Of a DNA stretch of 9,282 bases, positions 1 to 6,574 are shown piece by piece. The stretch's first letter is position 1. Every line of letters starts with the position of its first letter. Below the pieces are notes generated by a model, which worked only from the letters and a program-made list of their open reading frames with translations, was not told the origin of the DNA and did not search any database. The DNA lies in NCBI GenBank assembly GCA_002385665.1, contig DGDX01000119.1, forward strand, positions 579-9,860. Reading direction: 5' to 3'. The position numbers and the translations under genes were made by a program. The DNA comes from Firmicutes bacterium UBA3941. GTDB lineage: Bacteria; Bacillota; Clostridia; Caldicoprobacterales; UBA3941.

Positions 1-948
1 CTGTGTAACAAAGAAGTCACCCTCCAGCAAGTGATCATTATACCTATTATTCTCGGTATAAGCTTCCTTGTGGATATACCCTTCCTTATAATATTTCTGA
101 TGGGTCCTTGCCATTGCGAGTACATCTTCCCGCTCCCAATACCATTTTATTTCCGTGTCCTCAAGATCGTCATAACTAACACCTAGGCCCTTGAAGAAAT
201 CTACACTGGGTATTGTATACATACCGCCGCCTTGTTCGACAAGGTAGGGAATAACATTGGGTTCGTTTTCCTTTATTACCTTCAGCATTGGTTCTAAATC
301 TTCAACGGATTCTACCGAGGACATGTCAAGGTTATACTTATCTGCAAGGTCCTTATTCCACACAAATCCACCATTAACGGCAAATTCTTTGTCAGTGGGA
401 ACCCCATAGTTTACACCATTTATTTGGGAACCGATTACGAAACCTTCGCCCAATTGTTCGATAACCTTCGGTGCATATTTTTCAAGAAGATTATCCTCGG
501 GATCATTAAGTGGTAAGAAGAAGTTGTTAGCCACTGAATCCAGATAGCCATACCAATCAGCGGTAAAAGCTATGTCGATTTTCTCTCCAGCGTTTATCGC
601 GGTGTTAAAGCGCTCTTCCCATGTACCCCAGTCTAACATGACCAGATCCACGGTGGCATTTATTTCTGATTCCACTATGGGATTAACCTTCTCCATAACC
701 ATATCCAGATCCGGCGTGATTGAATTAACAAGCATATAGTATGTTAATTCATATGGTTCTAAATCAGCCGCAACAGGCCCTTCGGTGTCATCGTCTGCAG
801 GATCATCCGCAGGTGTTTCATCTTCAGTCGCCGGGGTAGACACATCGTCGCCCGTTTCCTGAGCCGTAGGTGAACAACCAATAACGCTGGTTAAGATTAA
901 AGTTAAAGCAAGAAGCAATACCAGCATTGTCTTAGAATAGATTTTCAT
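1..948 (-). CDS. ABC transporter substrate-binding lipoprotein, carbohydrate (CUT1) type; C-terminus outside window
   Basis: This is the extracytoplasmic solute-binding component of a sugar ABC importer. It is anchored to the membrane and passes ligand to the two permeases encoded just upstream. I translated 316 codons from ATG at 948-946, and the frame is open to the window edge, so the protein is partial. The start is fixed by AGGAGG at 960-955, six bases upstream. Residues 1-25 form a lipoprotein signal: K at 2 and 6, a hydrophobic stretch from 8 to 19, and the lipobox V-I-G-C with Cys25 as the lipidated residue. Residues of about 29-60 are an acidic, Thr/Pro/Asp-rich linker. From about residue 65 the chain reads as a bilobed solute-binding fold, with segments such as LDWGTWEERFNTAINAGEK and IDIAFTADWYGYL typical of LplA-like proteins from Firmicutes. 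Full-length relatives are near 500 residues. The ligand cannot be told from sequence; an oligosaccharide is likely. Confidence 0.9.
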   Translation of the reverse strand, partial: MKIYSKTMLVLLLALTLILTSVIGCSPTAQETGDDVSTPATEDETPADDPADDDTEGPVAADLEPYELTYYMLVNSITPDLDMVMEKVNPIVESEINATVDLVMLDWGTWEERFNTAINAGEKIDIAFTADWYGYLDSVANNFFLPLNDPEDNLLEKYAPKVIEQLGEGFVIGSQINGVNYGVPTDKEFAVNGGFVWNKDLADKYNLDMSSVESVEDLEPMLKVIKENEPNVIPYLVEQGGGMYTIPSVDFFKGLGVSYDDLEDTEIKWYWEREDVLAMARTHQKYYKEGYIHKEAYTENNRYNDHLLEGDFFVTQ

Positions 949-959
949 AACAATCCTCC
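949..959 (-). promoter_or_regulatory. Strong ribosome binding site of the substrate-binding protein gene
   Basis: Read on the minus strand, AGGAGGATTGTT precedes the ATG at 948. This is close to a perfect anti-16S match with ideal spacing. It fits the high expression usually needed for binding proteins relative to their permeases. Confidence 0.75.
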
Positions 960-980
960 TGTAAATTAATTTATGTCTTA

Positions 981-1018
981 TAAATAGTGCCTTATGCTAT
1001 ATAGCATAGGACTATTTA
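981..1018 (-). repeat. Imperfect 38-nt inverted repeat (hairpin) between permease and binding-protein genes
   Basis: TAAATAGT at 981-988 is the reverse complement of ACTATTTA at 1011-1018. Inside it, 993-1008 is a perfect 16-base palindrome (TATGCTAT/ATAGCATA). Only a short asymmetric bulge (989-992 against 1009-1010) interrupts the pairing. It lies in the 115-base gap before the binding-protein gene. No U-run follows it on the minus strand, so it is not a classical terminator. A transcript-stabilising or processing hairpin that raises binding-protein mRNA over permease mRNA is a reasonable inference; an operator palindrome is the alternative. Confidence 0.6.
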
Positions 1019-1063
1019 AATCTGGATTAGCATTTTATAATATATGGTATATCTGCAATCTGA

Positions 1064-2014
1064 TTAACCCTTGATTGAGCCAACCGTCAGCCCCTTTATG
1101 AAATATTTCTGGAAAAAGGGATAGGCTAAAACGATGGGACCCATGGTAATGACCGCCAAGGCCATCCGGAAGGTCTCGTTGGGCAGATTACTAATCTCTG
1201 CCGCCGCATCAGCAGAACCCATAGTTGCAGCAATCTCCCGCAACATACGCGCTGAAGTCAGGGCGCGATAGATCAAGGTATTCAGATTGGACAATTCAGG
1301 CTTATCGATAAACAGGACACAATTAAACCAATCGTTCCAAACACCTAAGGTCGTGAAAAGAGCTATGGTAGCCAGGCCGGGCAGAGAAATCGGCAGAACA
1401 ATCTGTAAAAATGTTCTCCATTCGCCGGCGCCGTCAATCCTCGCAGATTCAATCAGGGAGAGTGGGACTTGCGTCTGGAAAAAGGTACGCATAACAATCA
1501 CCCAGAAAGAATTAAAGGAATAAGGCAGAATTATAGCCCACAGGCTATTGCGAAGCCCTAAGACACCCGTCATCAAAATATAATATGCGACCAATCCACC
1601 ACCAAATAGCATGGTAAAGAACATAAAAAAGGTAATTTCGGTACGAAAACGGAAATCGGGGCGGCTAAGGGGATATGCAAACAGTGCGACATTCGCCAGG
1701 CATATAGCCGTTGCTACTACAGTAGTATATATGGTCACCTTGTATGCATTCACAATGGATCTGGGATCCGAGAATGCAAACTTATAGGTATCCAGAGTAA
1801 AGTCTTTGGGAAACAGGCCGTACCCCTCCCTTAAGATCGTGGTCTCAGAGGATAAAGAAACACTGATCACTATCAGCAAGGGAAGAATACTCGCCAGCAT
1901 ACCCAGAATAAGGACAAAATTCAAGGCAACATTAGCTTTTGGGGATATTTTATTGGGATCCCGCCAACGTTTTTTAGATTTAAATCTTGGTTCAACAATA
2001 GCTTTTGCCAACAC
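1064..2014 (-). CDS. Carbohydrate ABC transporter permease, YtcP/LplC (MalG-like) family
   Basis: This is the second membrane subunit of the CUT1 importer and pairs with the LplB-like permease encoded just upstream. It shows the usual layout of about six membrane segments, the first near residues 32-56. The cytoplasmic EAA loop, numbered from the longest reading frame, lies at about 189-213: ESARIDGAGEWRTFLQIVLP, with the E-A...G...I.LP pattern that docks on the ATPase. No ATPase is encoded here; CUT1 systems often share one MsmX-like ATPase encoded elsewhere. The length of about 316 residues is normal. The longest frame begins at GTG 2020, but that codon overlaps the AGGAGG (2025-2020). GTG 2014 (spacing 5) or TTG 2011 (spacing 8) is the real start. 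The ribosome binding site overlaps the upstream gene's stop codon (2026-2024), which indicates translational coupling. Confidence 0.9.
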   Translation of the reverse strand: MLAKAIVEPRFKSKKRWRDPNKISPKANVALNFVLILGMLASILPLLIVISVSLSSETTILREGYGLFPKDFTLDTYKFAFSDPRSIVNAYKVTIYTTVVATAICLANVALFAYPLSRPDFRFRTEITFFMFFTMLFGGGLVAYYILMTGVLGLRNSLWAIILPYSFNSFWVIVMRTFFQTQVPLSLIESARIDGAGEWRTFLQIVLPISLPGLATIALFTTLGVWNDWFNCVLFIDKPELSNLNTLIYRALTSARMLREIAATMGSADAAAEISNLPNETFRMALAVITMGPIVLAYPFFQKYFIKGLTVGSIKG

Positions 2015-2023
2015 CCACACCTC

Positions 2024-3331
2024 CTAAAATAGAGCATTATCGGGATTTATCCTACGAACTATGGTATTGGTAGTAAGGATAAGAACAAATCCGACTAAAG
2101 ATTGATAAAAGGCCGCTGCTGCAGGGAATCCCATATTGCTGCCTCCGCGTAGGCTGTTAAATACATATAGGTCTATTACATTGGAAACATTGCGCAAGGG
2201 TCCTGAACCCATGGGTAAGGACAGGAACATTCCAAGATCAGCATTGAATATTCTTCCTACAGCCAAGATCGTCAGCAGAGTCATCATGGGTACCAGCATC
2301 GGTATAGTCAGGTACATCGTCTGTTTCCACCTGCCGGCACCGTCTATAGATGCAGCCTCATATATTTCAGGATCAAACCCCGCGATGGCGGCTATATATA
2401 CGATAGACCCATTTCCTGTATATTTCCATAGATTTGCGATAACATAGATGAATGGCCAATATTTAGGTTCCATATACCAATCTACCGGATCCAGACCCAA
2501 TGTCTTTAGAATCCTGTTAAGAACACCCAGCTCATAGTTGAATAGTGCAAAACCCAGATAAGCAACTACCATCCAGGATAAAAAGTATGGTAGAAAATAA
2601 GTGGTTTGATATATTTTGGCCATTCTACGATTGGGAAGCTCACTTATTAGGATGGCCAGGCCAACACTGGCTACTAAGCCCAATAGCATAAAAGTGACGT
2701 TGTATAGAATAGTATTTCTGGTGATCATAGCAGCATCGGGACTGGAAAATAAATATTTGAAATTTTCAAACATAACCCATTCACTCTTATAAAAATTCTC
2801 CAGTACGTTTCTGCCGAAGACTCTATACCTTTTGAAGGCAAGTACGATACCCGGCATGGGTAGATATGAAAACACGATTAGGTAAATAAGCCCTGGAGCC
2901 AACATGGAAAACATGGCCAAGTGACTTTTGAAAGCACCGGTTCTGGCACTTACACGATTCAATACTATAGCAAAAATGGTGCATACCATGATTGCCAGCT
3001 GTATCACCAGCAATAAACGAAAGCCTATCATTATGTGTGCACCTTGCTTAACAATCCATGTATACATGGATGTAAAGAAATATGAAGAAACAACGGTCGG
3101 TAATGATACCGCCAAGGTGAAAATAGTGGGCTTACGCCTGTAAATAACAAAAACTAACACTAGACCTATCACGAAGAATAATACCGTAGCCAATAAAAAG
3201 GACATGGGTTTTAGATTATTGGATTTTAGGAGTCCATCCAATCCATGTGTCCCTATCAGCATGTGAAAGGCTGATATTGTGTACCCTTTATACCCTGCTA
3301 CCGAGTCATAGCGAACAAAGGGCAGAAACAA
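2024..3331 (-). CDS. lplB: Carbohydrate ABC transporter permease, LplB family, with N-terminal four-helix extension; 5' end probably frameshifted
   Basis: This is the first membrane subunit of the importer. The C-terminal 300 or so residues (about 136-435 of the 435-residue open frame) form a complete LplB-type permease. They include the canonical first helix at about 140-166 (MFSMLAPGLIYLIVFSYLP) and the EAA loop at about 324-348 (YEAASIDGAGRWKQTMYLTIP). Ordinary LplB proteins are near 300-320 residues. Here the N-terminus has extra membrane segments at about 44-64, 68-93 and 100-124. An extracytoplasmic-looking stretch, VRYDSVAGYKGYTISAF, precedes them. The open frame begins at a TTG (3331) with no ribosome binding site, inside what looks like continuing coding sequence. 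The preferred start is TTG 3450, which is reached only by bridging a one-base frameshift near 3415-3418 and gives about 475 residues. The permease assignment is firm; whether the gene is functional depends on that indel. Confidence 0.85.
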   Translation of the reverse strand: MFLPFVRYDSVAGYKGYTISAFHMLIGTHGLDGLLKSNNLKPMSFLLATVLFFVIGLVLVFVIYRRKPTIFTLAVSLPTVVSSYFFTSMYTWIVKQGAHIMIGFRLLLVIQLAIMVCTIFAIVLNRVSARTGAFKSHLAMFSMLAPGLIYLIVFSYLPMPGIVLAFKRYRVFGRNVLENFYKSEWVMFENFKYLFSSPDAAMITRNTILYNVTFMLLGLVASVGLAILISELPNRRMAKIYQTTYFLPYFLSWMVVAYLGFALFNYELGVLNRILKTLGLDPVDWYMEPKYWPFIYVIANLWKYTGNGSIVYIAAIAGFDPEIYEAASIDGAGRWKQTMYLTIPMLVPMMTLLTILAVGRIFNADLGMFLSLPMGSGPLRNVSNVIDLYVFNSLRGGSNMGFPAAAAFYQSLVGFVLILTTNTIVRRINPDNALF

Positions 3332-3450
3332 TGTCAGCGGGGCGAGCCCGAAGAGAATTTTAACAACATTCCACCAGAACTTGCTGGTTAATAACTTAGG
3401 CTCTGTATCAATTCTTTTGACTGATTATTAGCAATCTTAGAATTGACCAA
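3332..3450 (-). other. Probable true 5' end of the lplB-like gene, split by a -1 frameshift in an A-run
   Basis: On the minus strand GGGAGG (3464-3459) stands eight bases before TTG 3450. The TTG opens with (M)VNSKIANNQSK and, in its own frame, stops at a TAA after about 20 codons. In the frame of the downstream permease, 3418-3332 encodes RIDTEPKLLTSKFWWNVVKI and then LFGLAPLTLFLP, which joins FVRYDSV without a stop. This is a charged start followed by an amphipathic or membrane helix, as expected of a membrane protein N-terminus. One extra A in the run AAAA (3418-3415) would fuse the two frames. The downstream frame has no ATG, GTG or TTG between its TAA (3427-3425) and 3331. So either the sequence has a one-base deletion or error, or the gene is mutated. 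Confidence 0.65.
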
Positions 3451-3509
3451 AATAAGCACCTCCCAAATCGGTAAAATGATTATAAATATACTTTAAACTA
3501 CCTGGCTAG

Positions 3510-3576
3510 CATAGGGAGTCATGGTCACACTACCTATGGTCTTGCTCGAATTTTACCCAAATGAGCAAGGAGGTAG
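3510..3576 (-). promoter_or_regulatory. Possible alternative hairpins in the importer leader RNA
   Basis: In the minus-strand transcript, 3576-3571 (CTACCT) can pair with 3535-3530 (AGGTAG). This encloses a perfect 7-bp stem, 3569-3563 with 3547-3541 (CTTGCTC/GAGCAAG). A second stem, 3538-3533 (CATAGG) with 3515-3510 (CCTATG), uses bases 3535-3533 that the first structure also needs, so the two cannot fully coexist. This is the geometry of an attenuator or riboswitch-like switch about 60-125 bases before the gene. I do not recognise a known riboswitch motif, and no U-run terminator is present. Confidence 0.35.
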
Positions 3577-3772
3577 GAAGTTCCAATGCTAAGACTGGAA
3601 GTTATCAAATCGATTCCCTAATATTAAAAATAGCATCTATAGCTGGTATAGAAACTATTGTGTTTATCACAACTCAAAGGGATTGGTTAGCAATCCTCCG
3701 CCCATATTAGGTTGGTAGTTTATATAAGTCCAGAACTCATGATGGCGGTATATAAACCGCACAAAAAAGGAT

Positions 3773-3798
3773 AAAATATATACTTATGTATATATTTT
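3773..3798. repeat. AT-rich perfect inverted repeat, 11-bp arms
   Basis: AAAATATATAC (3773-3783) is the reverse complement of GTATATATTTT (3788-3798), with a 4-base TTAT loop. It is almost pure A/T, so RNA folding would be weak. It is more plausible as a flexible DNA or protein-binding site next to the divergent promoters. Confidence 0.5.
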
Positions 3799-3827
3799 TG
3801 GATATCCCGTATTTCCCGAACAGAGCT

Positions 3828-3856
3828 ATGATATATCATAAAACGAAAAATGTCAA
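3828..3856 (-). promoter_or_regulatory. Candidate sigma-A promoter for the importer operon
   Basis: On the minus strand a consensus -35 TTGACA (3856-3851) is followed after exactly 17 bases by TATCAT (3833-3828), one mismatch from TATAAT. Transcription would start near 3821, giving a leader of about 370 bases. The -35 sits in the 3845-3875 inverted repeat and the -10 in the perfect palindrome TATGATATATCATA (3827-3840), so both elements are in positions where a dimeric regulator could block polymerase. Confidence 0.45.
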
Positions 3857-3875
3857 ATATCATTTGACATTTTTC
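3845..3875. repeat. Perfect 13-bp-arm inverted repeat, candidate operator
   Basis: GAAAAATGTCAAA (3845-3857) and TTTGACATTTTTC (3863-3875) are exact reverse complements around a 5-base TATCA centre. Each arm holds a TTGACA facing outward in opposite directions, so this element carries back-to-back -35 hexamers. The leftward one has a good -10; the rightward one does not. Because of its position between divergent operons and its overlap with a promoter, I infer an operator. A weak bidirectional terminator is the alternative, but the stem has little G/C. Confidence 0.55.
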
Positions 3876-4001
3876 TGTACAACCTTGTATTCAATAACCC
3901 TTTTATATCTATCCGATTTTACCTCCAAGCTTCGGGAATACCCTGATTTAGTCTATCCTTAGATCCGGTAGATAACTTAATACACTATTTTTATTAAGCT
4001 G

Positions 4002-4029
4002 ATGACATTATTTTATGATCTGATATAAT
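4002..4029 (+). promoter_or_regulatory. Extended -10 sigma-A promoter for the URO-D-like gene
   Basis: ATGACA (4002-4007, five of six to TTGACA) is followed after 16 bases by a perfect TATAAT (4024-4029), with the extended -10 TG at 4021-4022. A start near 4036 would give a leader of about 120 bases before the ATG at 4157. This is the best promoter in the window. Confidence 0.6.
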
Positions 4030-4156
4030 GGTATTGATGGATTATGTTAGTCATTCATATGCTGGTAACGGCTATTGAACGATACTCAAATGCATAAAGG
4101 TTATGCTGCTAATAAATACACCCAGGATTGAATTTATAATTTAAGGGGGATTTTCT

Positions 4157-5278
4157 ATGGCTATTAAACCATGTAGACCAAAATGGAAAGGTACCATGAC
4201 CGATAGGGAACGCTTTAATAACCAAATGCACTATCAGCCTATCGACCGGTGCTTTAATATGGAATTTGGATATTGGGATGAAAACTTCAGAGAATGGCCA
4301 ATATTCGTGGAAAATGGTATTACAAATAATCAGGAAGCGGATCTCTTCTTTAACTTTGATAGGATAGCCGTAGTTGGGGGCAATGTCTGGATGTCACCAC
4401 CTTTTGAGACCAAAGTGGTGGATGAAACCGAGACAACGTACATAATGATTAACGAGGACGGTCTATTGGCGGAGGTACCTAAAAGCGGCCATGATACCAT
4501 CCCCCATTATATGAAAGCAAGCGTTGTTACTCCAGATGACTGGAAAAGGTGCAAGGAGGAGCGCTTTAATAGGGATGACCCCTCAAGAAAAGTTGATATA
4601 GAGGCTATTAAGAAGGCCCATCCCTCAGATCGGGATTATCCATTGGGAGTCAATTGCGGTTCCATGATCGGCAAGATCCGGGATATGCTCACTTTTGAGG
4701 GGCTGGCCTATGCTTGTTTTGATTATCCCGATATGGTGGAGGATATGGTAGAAACAGCCTGCCTGTTGGTAGAGGATTTTTTGGATCAGGTCCTTCCTCA
4801 TATTGACTTTGACTTTGCATCGGGCTGGGAAGATATCTGCTTCAAAAACGGTCCCATAGTCACGGTGGATTTTTTTAAGAACGTAGTCATGCCAAGGTAT
4901 AAGCGCATCCGTAAAAAACTTGATGCAGCCGGAATCGATCTTTGGTATACGGATTGCGACGGAGATGTCAGGCCAATACTTCCCTACCTTATGGAAGGCG
5001 GCATAAACTGCTTGTTCCCCTTTGAGGTCAACGGTTGCTCCCATCCTGGAGAATTATTGGCAGAATACGGCAAGGAGCTTAGAATAATGGGGGGCGTAGA
5101 TAAGCTTGAGCTGGCCAAGGGTCCCGAAGCGATAAAGGCCTATTTGGAAACCCTGGTACCCCTCGTTGAAAGGGGCGGCTATATTCCCTTCTGTGACCAT
5201 CGCTGCCCCCCAAATGTGAAGCCTGAGGATTACCTGTACTACCTTGACTTAAAGGAGAAAATGTTTGGAATGGCTTAA
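4157..5278 (+). CDS. URO-D superfamily protein (uroporphyrinogen decarboxylase-like / methyltransferase-like), function unknown
   Basis: This is a 373-residue predicted cytoplasmic TIM-barrel protein of the uroporphyrinogen decarboxylase superfamily. The superfamily includes HemE and the MtaA/CmuA enzymes that move methyl groups between corrinoid proteins and thiols. Family marks are:
- the MTDRERF start-like segment at 14-20
- SGWEDICFKNGPIV at about 222-235
- DCDGDVRPILPYLMEGGIN at about 266-284
- FPFEVNG at 287-293
- GGVDKLELAKG at 312-322
- GGYIPFCDHRCPPNV at 340-354

The HemE N-terminal RQAGRY signature is absent, and the MtaA His-x-Cys motif is replaced by T-D-C-D-G-D. Cys346, His348 and Cys350 offer an alternative metal site. 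ATG 4157 is chosen because AAGGGGGA ends six bases upstream, although homologues often start near Met14. It has its own promoter and overlaps the convergent neighbour by 4 bases at the stops. The substrate is unknown. Confidence 0.85.
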   Translation: MAIKPCRPKWKGTMTDRERFNNQMHYQPIDRCFNMEFGYWDENFREWPIFVENGITNNQEADLFFNFDRIAVVGGNVWMSPPFETKVVDETETTYIMINEDGLLAEVPKSGHDTIPHYMKASVVTPDDWKRCKEERFNRDDPSRKVDIEAIKKAHPSDRDYPLGVNCGSMIGKIRDMLTFEGLAYACFDYPDMVEDMVETACLLVEDFLDQVLPHIDFDFASGWEDICFKNGPIVTVDFFKNVVMPRYKRIRKKLDAAGIDLWYTDCDGDVRPILPYLMEGGINCLFPFEVNGCSHPGELLAEYGKELRIMGGVDKLELAKGPEAIKAYLETLVPLVERGGYIPFCDHRCPPNVKPEDYLYYLDLKEKMFGMA

Positions 5279-6516
5279 TAATAGGAGTCCAGGACTTCCC
5301 TGACGGTCCGTTCCCAAACTATCAGGTTTTCGGGTCTGTATGAGACGGTACTGATATCCTTCAGGACGAACTCATATGGACAACCATATTTCAAGCAGAT
5401 TTCAACGGTCTCTTTAATATCCTTCCGGATCTCATCCGGATCGGTTTTTACCGCTACGCTGGCGGGGTTGGGTTTTCGTGCAAATACATAATCCCCGCCT
5501 ATTTGTTCTGCACATTTTTCCTGGTCCGACCAGGGGCTAACCCCTATTTTCCGCATATTGGGTATCTTTCTCAGAAGATCTATTTTGTTATCCAAAGGTT
5601 CACAACAACCATAGTAAACCAGCCCGCATTTTTCGAATAGGGGTTTACTGTACTGTAAATCAAATTCTTCGTGCTGAGCCGGGGAGATGGATGAAAACAT
5701 CTGTGCCATACTCCGTATCCAGATATCCTTTAGCCGCACCTTTCCCCCATCGTAATCCTTTGCAGGCAAATCGCTAGTGTATGGTGGTGTACAATGGAGA
5801 TCAGCCAGATCATAATCCAACAATCCCTGCTCCTCATACTGCTCCATAATGGATAGCTGTATTTCGGTAAACCTCTGTATTATTTTATGGGTGAATTCCG
5901 GGCGGTCCATCATATCGTAGAATACGTTTGATACCCCCCGCAGCCTGGGGATCTGGTCCCATGGAGCGTAATACAGATAATACCCCCGTAATTTAACCGG
6001 CAGAATATCTCCCAGAATTTCCTGGGCTATTTCCACATTTTTCTTATCGGTATCCCTATCGTTGATTATATGGGGAATGGTCAGCTTTTCGAGATCGGCT
6101 TCAGTCTTCAATTGATCGATATATTGGTGGGAAATAATGTTGTTGGCTGCATCTGTTATGGCTACATTTTCCTTGACTTCGGGCATATATTCCGTGGAAT
6201 GAATGGATTTGCTTATTGGAAAAAAATTCTCTACCACCATATCTCCGGGAAAGTATTTCCATTGAAAGAGCCTCTTTCTAAAGAAGGTTTCCATATTTCT
6301 GGCAAAATCATTTTGACATCGGTTTATCAATTGGCCGTCAATATCCATCTCGTGCCATGGCACCTCATCTATTAGCACCGGGGGCCTACCGGGTTTTAGA
6401 TCGTTATTGCCCCTCATCCGCTTTATACTCTCCTGATGGATATCGAGGGCAGCTACTTCGGCATATTCCTTGGCTAACTCACGCAGAATATGTATCTCAT
6501 AACTTTCAATCTTCAT
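5275..6516 (-). CDS. Second URO-D-like barrel protein, divergent subfamily, function unknown
   Basis: This is a predicted cytoplasmic protein of 413 residues. I place it in the URO-D/corrinoid-methyltransferase-like superfamily from its C-terminal half: YYGCCEPLDNKIDLLRKIPN (about 301-320) followed by MRKIGVSPWSDQEKCAEQIG. This resembles the GxxE...K(I/V)S(I/V)SPW..D pattern of clostridial URO-D-like proteins. Then come ARKPNP and a terminal PYEFVLKDISTV segment. Cys304/Cys305 are candidate metal or thiol ligands. It is clearly not a copy of the 4157-5278 protein, since alignment by eye finds little beyond the fold marks. The longest frame starts at GTG 6558 without a ribosome binding site; ATG 6516 is preferred because AGGGGCAGGA precedes it. 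It follows the HD gene by 58 bases in the same operon, and its TAA (5277-5275) overlaps the TAA of the convergent URO-D gene. Role not known. Confidence 0.75.
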   Translation of the reverse strand: MKIESYEIHILRELAKEYAEVAALDIHQESIKRMRGNNDLKPGRPPVLIDEVPWHEMDIDGQLINRCQNDFARNMETFFRKRLFQWKYFPGDMVVENFFPISKSIHSTEYMPEVKENVAITDAANNIISHQYIDQLKTEADLEKLTIPHIINDRDTDKKNVEIAQEILGDILPVKLRGYYLYYAPWDQIPRLRGVSNVFYDMMDRPEFTHKIIQRFTEIQLSIMEQYEEQGLLDYDLADLHCTPPYTSDLPAKDYDGGKVRLKDIWIRSMAQMFSSISPAQHEEFDLQYSKPLFEKCGLVYYGCCEPLDNKIDLLRKIPNMRKIGVSPWSDQEKCAEQIGGDYVFARKPNPASVAVKTDPDEIRKDIKETVEICLKYGCPYEFVLKDISTVSYRPENLIVWERTVREVLDSYY

Positions 6517-6574
6517 ATTTTCCTGCCCCTTATAATATATTAAGCATAAGCTTGTCACTCTTTGAAATCACTAA

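Larger units (their letters stand above)
3451..4156. other. Divergent intergenic region, inverted-repeat rich, no gene seen
   Basis: This is the 706-base gap between the importer operon (leftward) and the URO-D-like gene (rightward). I found no reading frame with a ribosome binding site. It contains many inverted repeats:
- 3510-3515 with 3533-3538
- 3530-3535 with 3571-3576, enclosing 3541-3547 with 3563-3569
- 3658-3662 with 3668-3672
- 3680-3685 with 3691-3696
- 3745-3749 with 3756-3760
- 3773-3783 with 3788-3798
- 3827-3840
- 3845-3875

It also holds a TATAAT on the minus strand at 3484-3479 without a convincing -35. The two best promoters are listed separately. The density of symmetrical sequence suggests operators and/or a structured leader for the importer mRNA. 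Confidence 0.6.

Noticed and set aside
3415..3421. Programmed -1 ribosomal frameshift at the lplB 5' end
   Set aside because: The site (T CAA AAG in the zero frame context) is not an X-XXY-YYZ slippery heptamer, and I see no convincing adjacent stimulatory hairpin. An indel or sequence error is simpler.
3658..3672. TTGTG-TTTAT-CACAA as a Rex or CRP-type site
   Set aside because: The spacing and inner bases do not match the Rex consensus (TTGTGAA-N4-TTCACAA) or the CRP site, and no redox or cAMP context is visible.
3773..3798. Intrinsic terminator
   Set aside because: The stem is almost entirely A/T, so it would be unstable as RNA, and no gene ends just upstream of it on either strand.
4625..5044. 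139-codon open frame on the minus strand inside the first URO-D-like gene
   Set aside because: It is fully antisense to a well-supported gene with clear family motifs, has no ribosome binding site that I can see, and its translation resembles no protein family.
4157..5278. Annotation as hemE uroporphyrinogen decarboxylase
   Set aside because: The HemE N-terminal RQAGRY signature is missing, no heme-pathway neighbours are present, and the conserved blocks are those of an uncharacterised URO-D clade.
4157..5278. Annotation as MtaA-type corrinoid methyltransferase
   Set aside because: The His-x-Cys zinc motif is not present in standard form and no corrinoid protein or methyltransferase partner is in the window, so only the superfamily can be stated.
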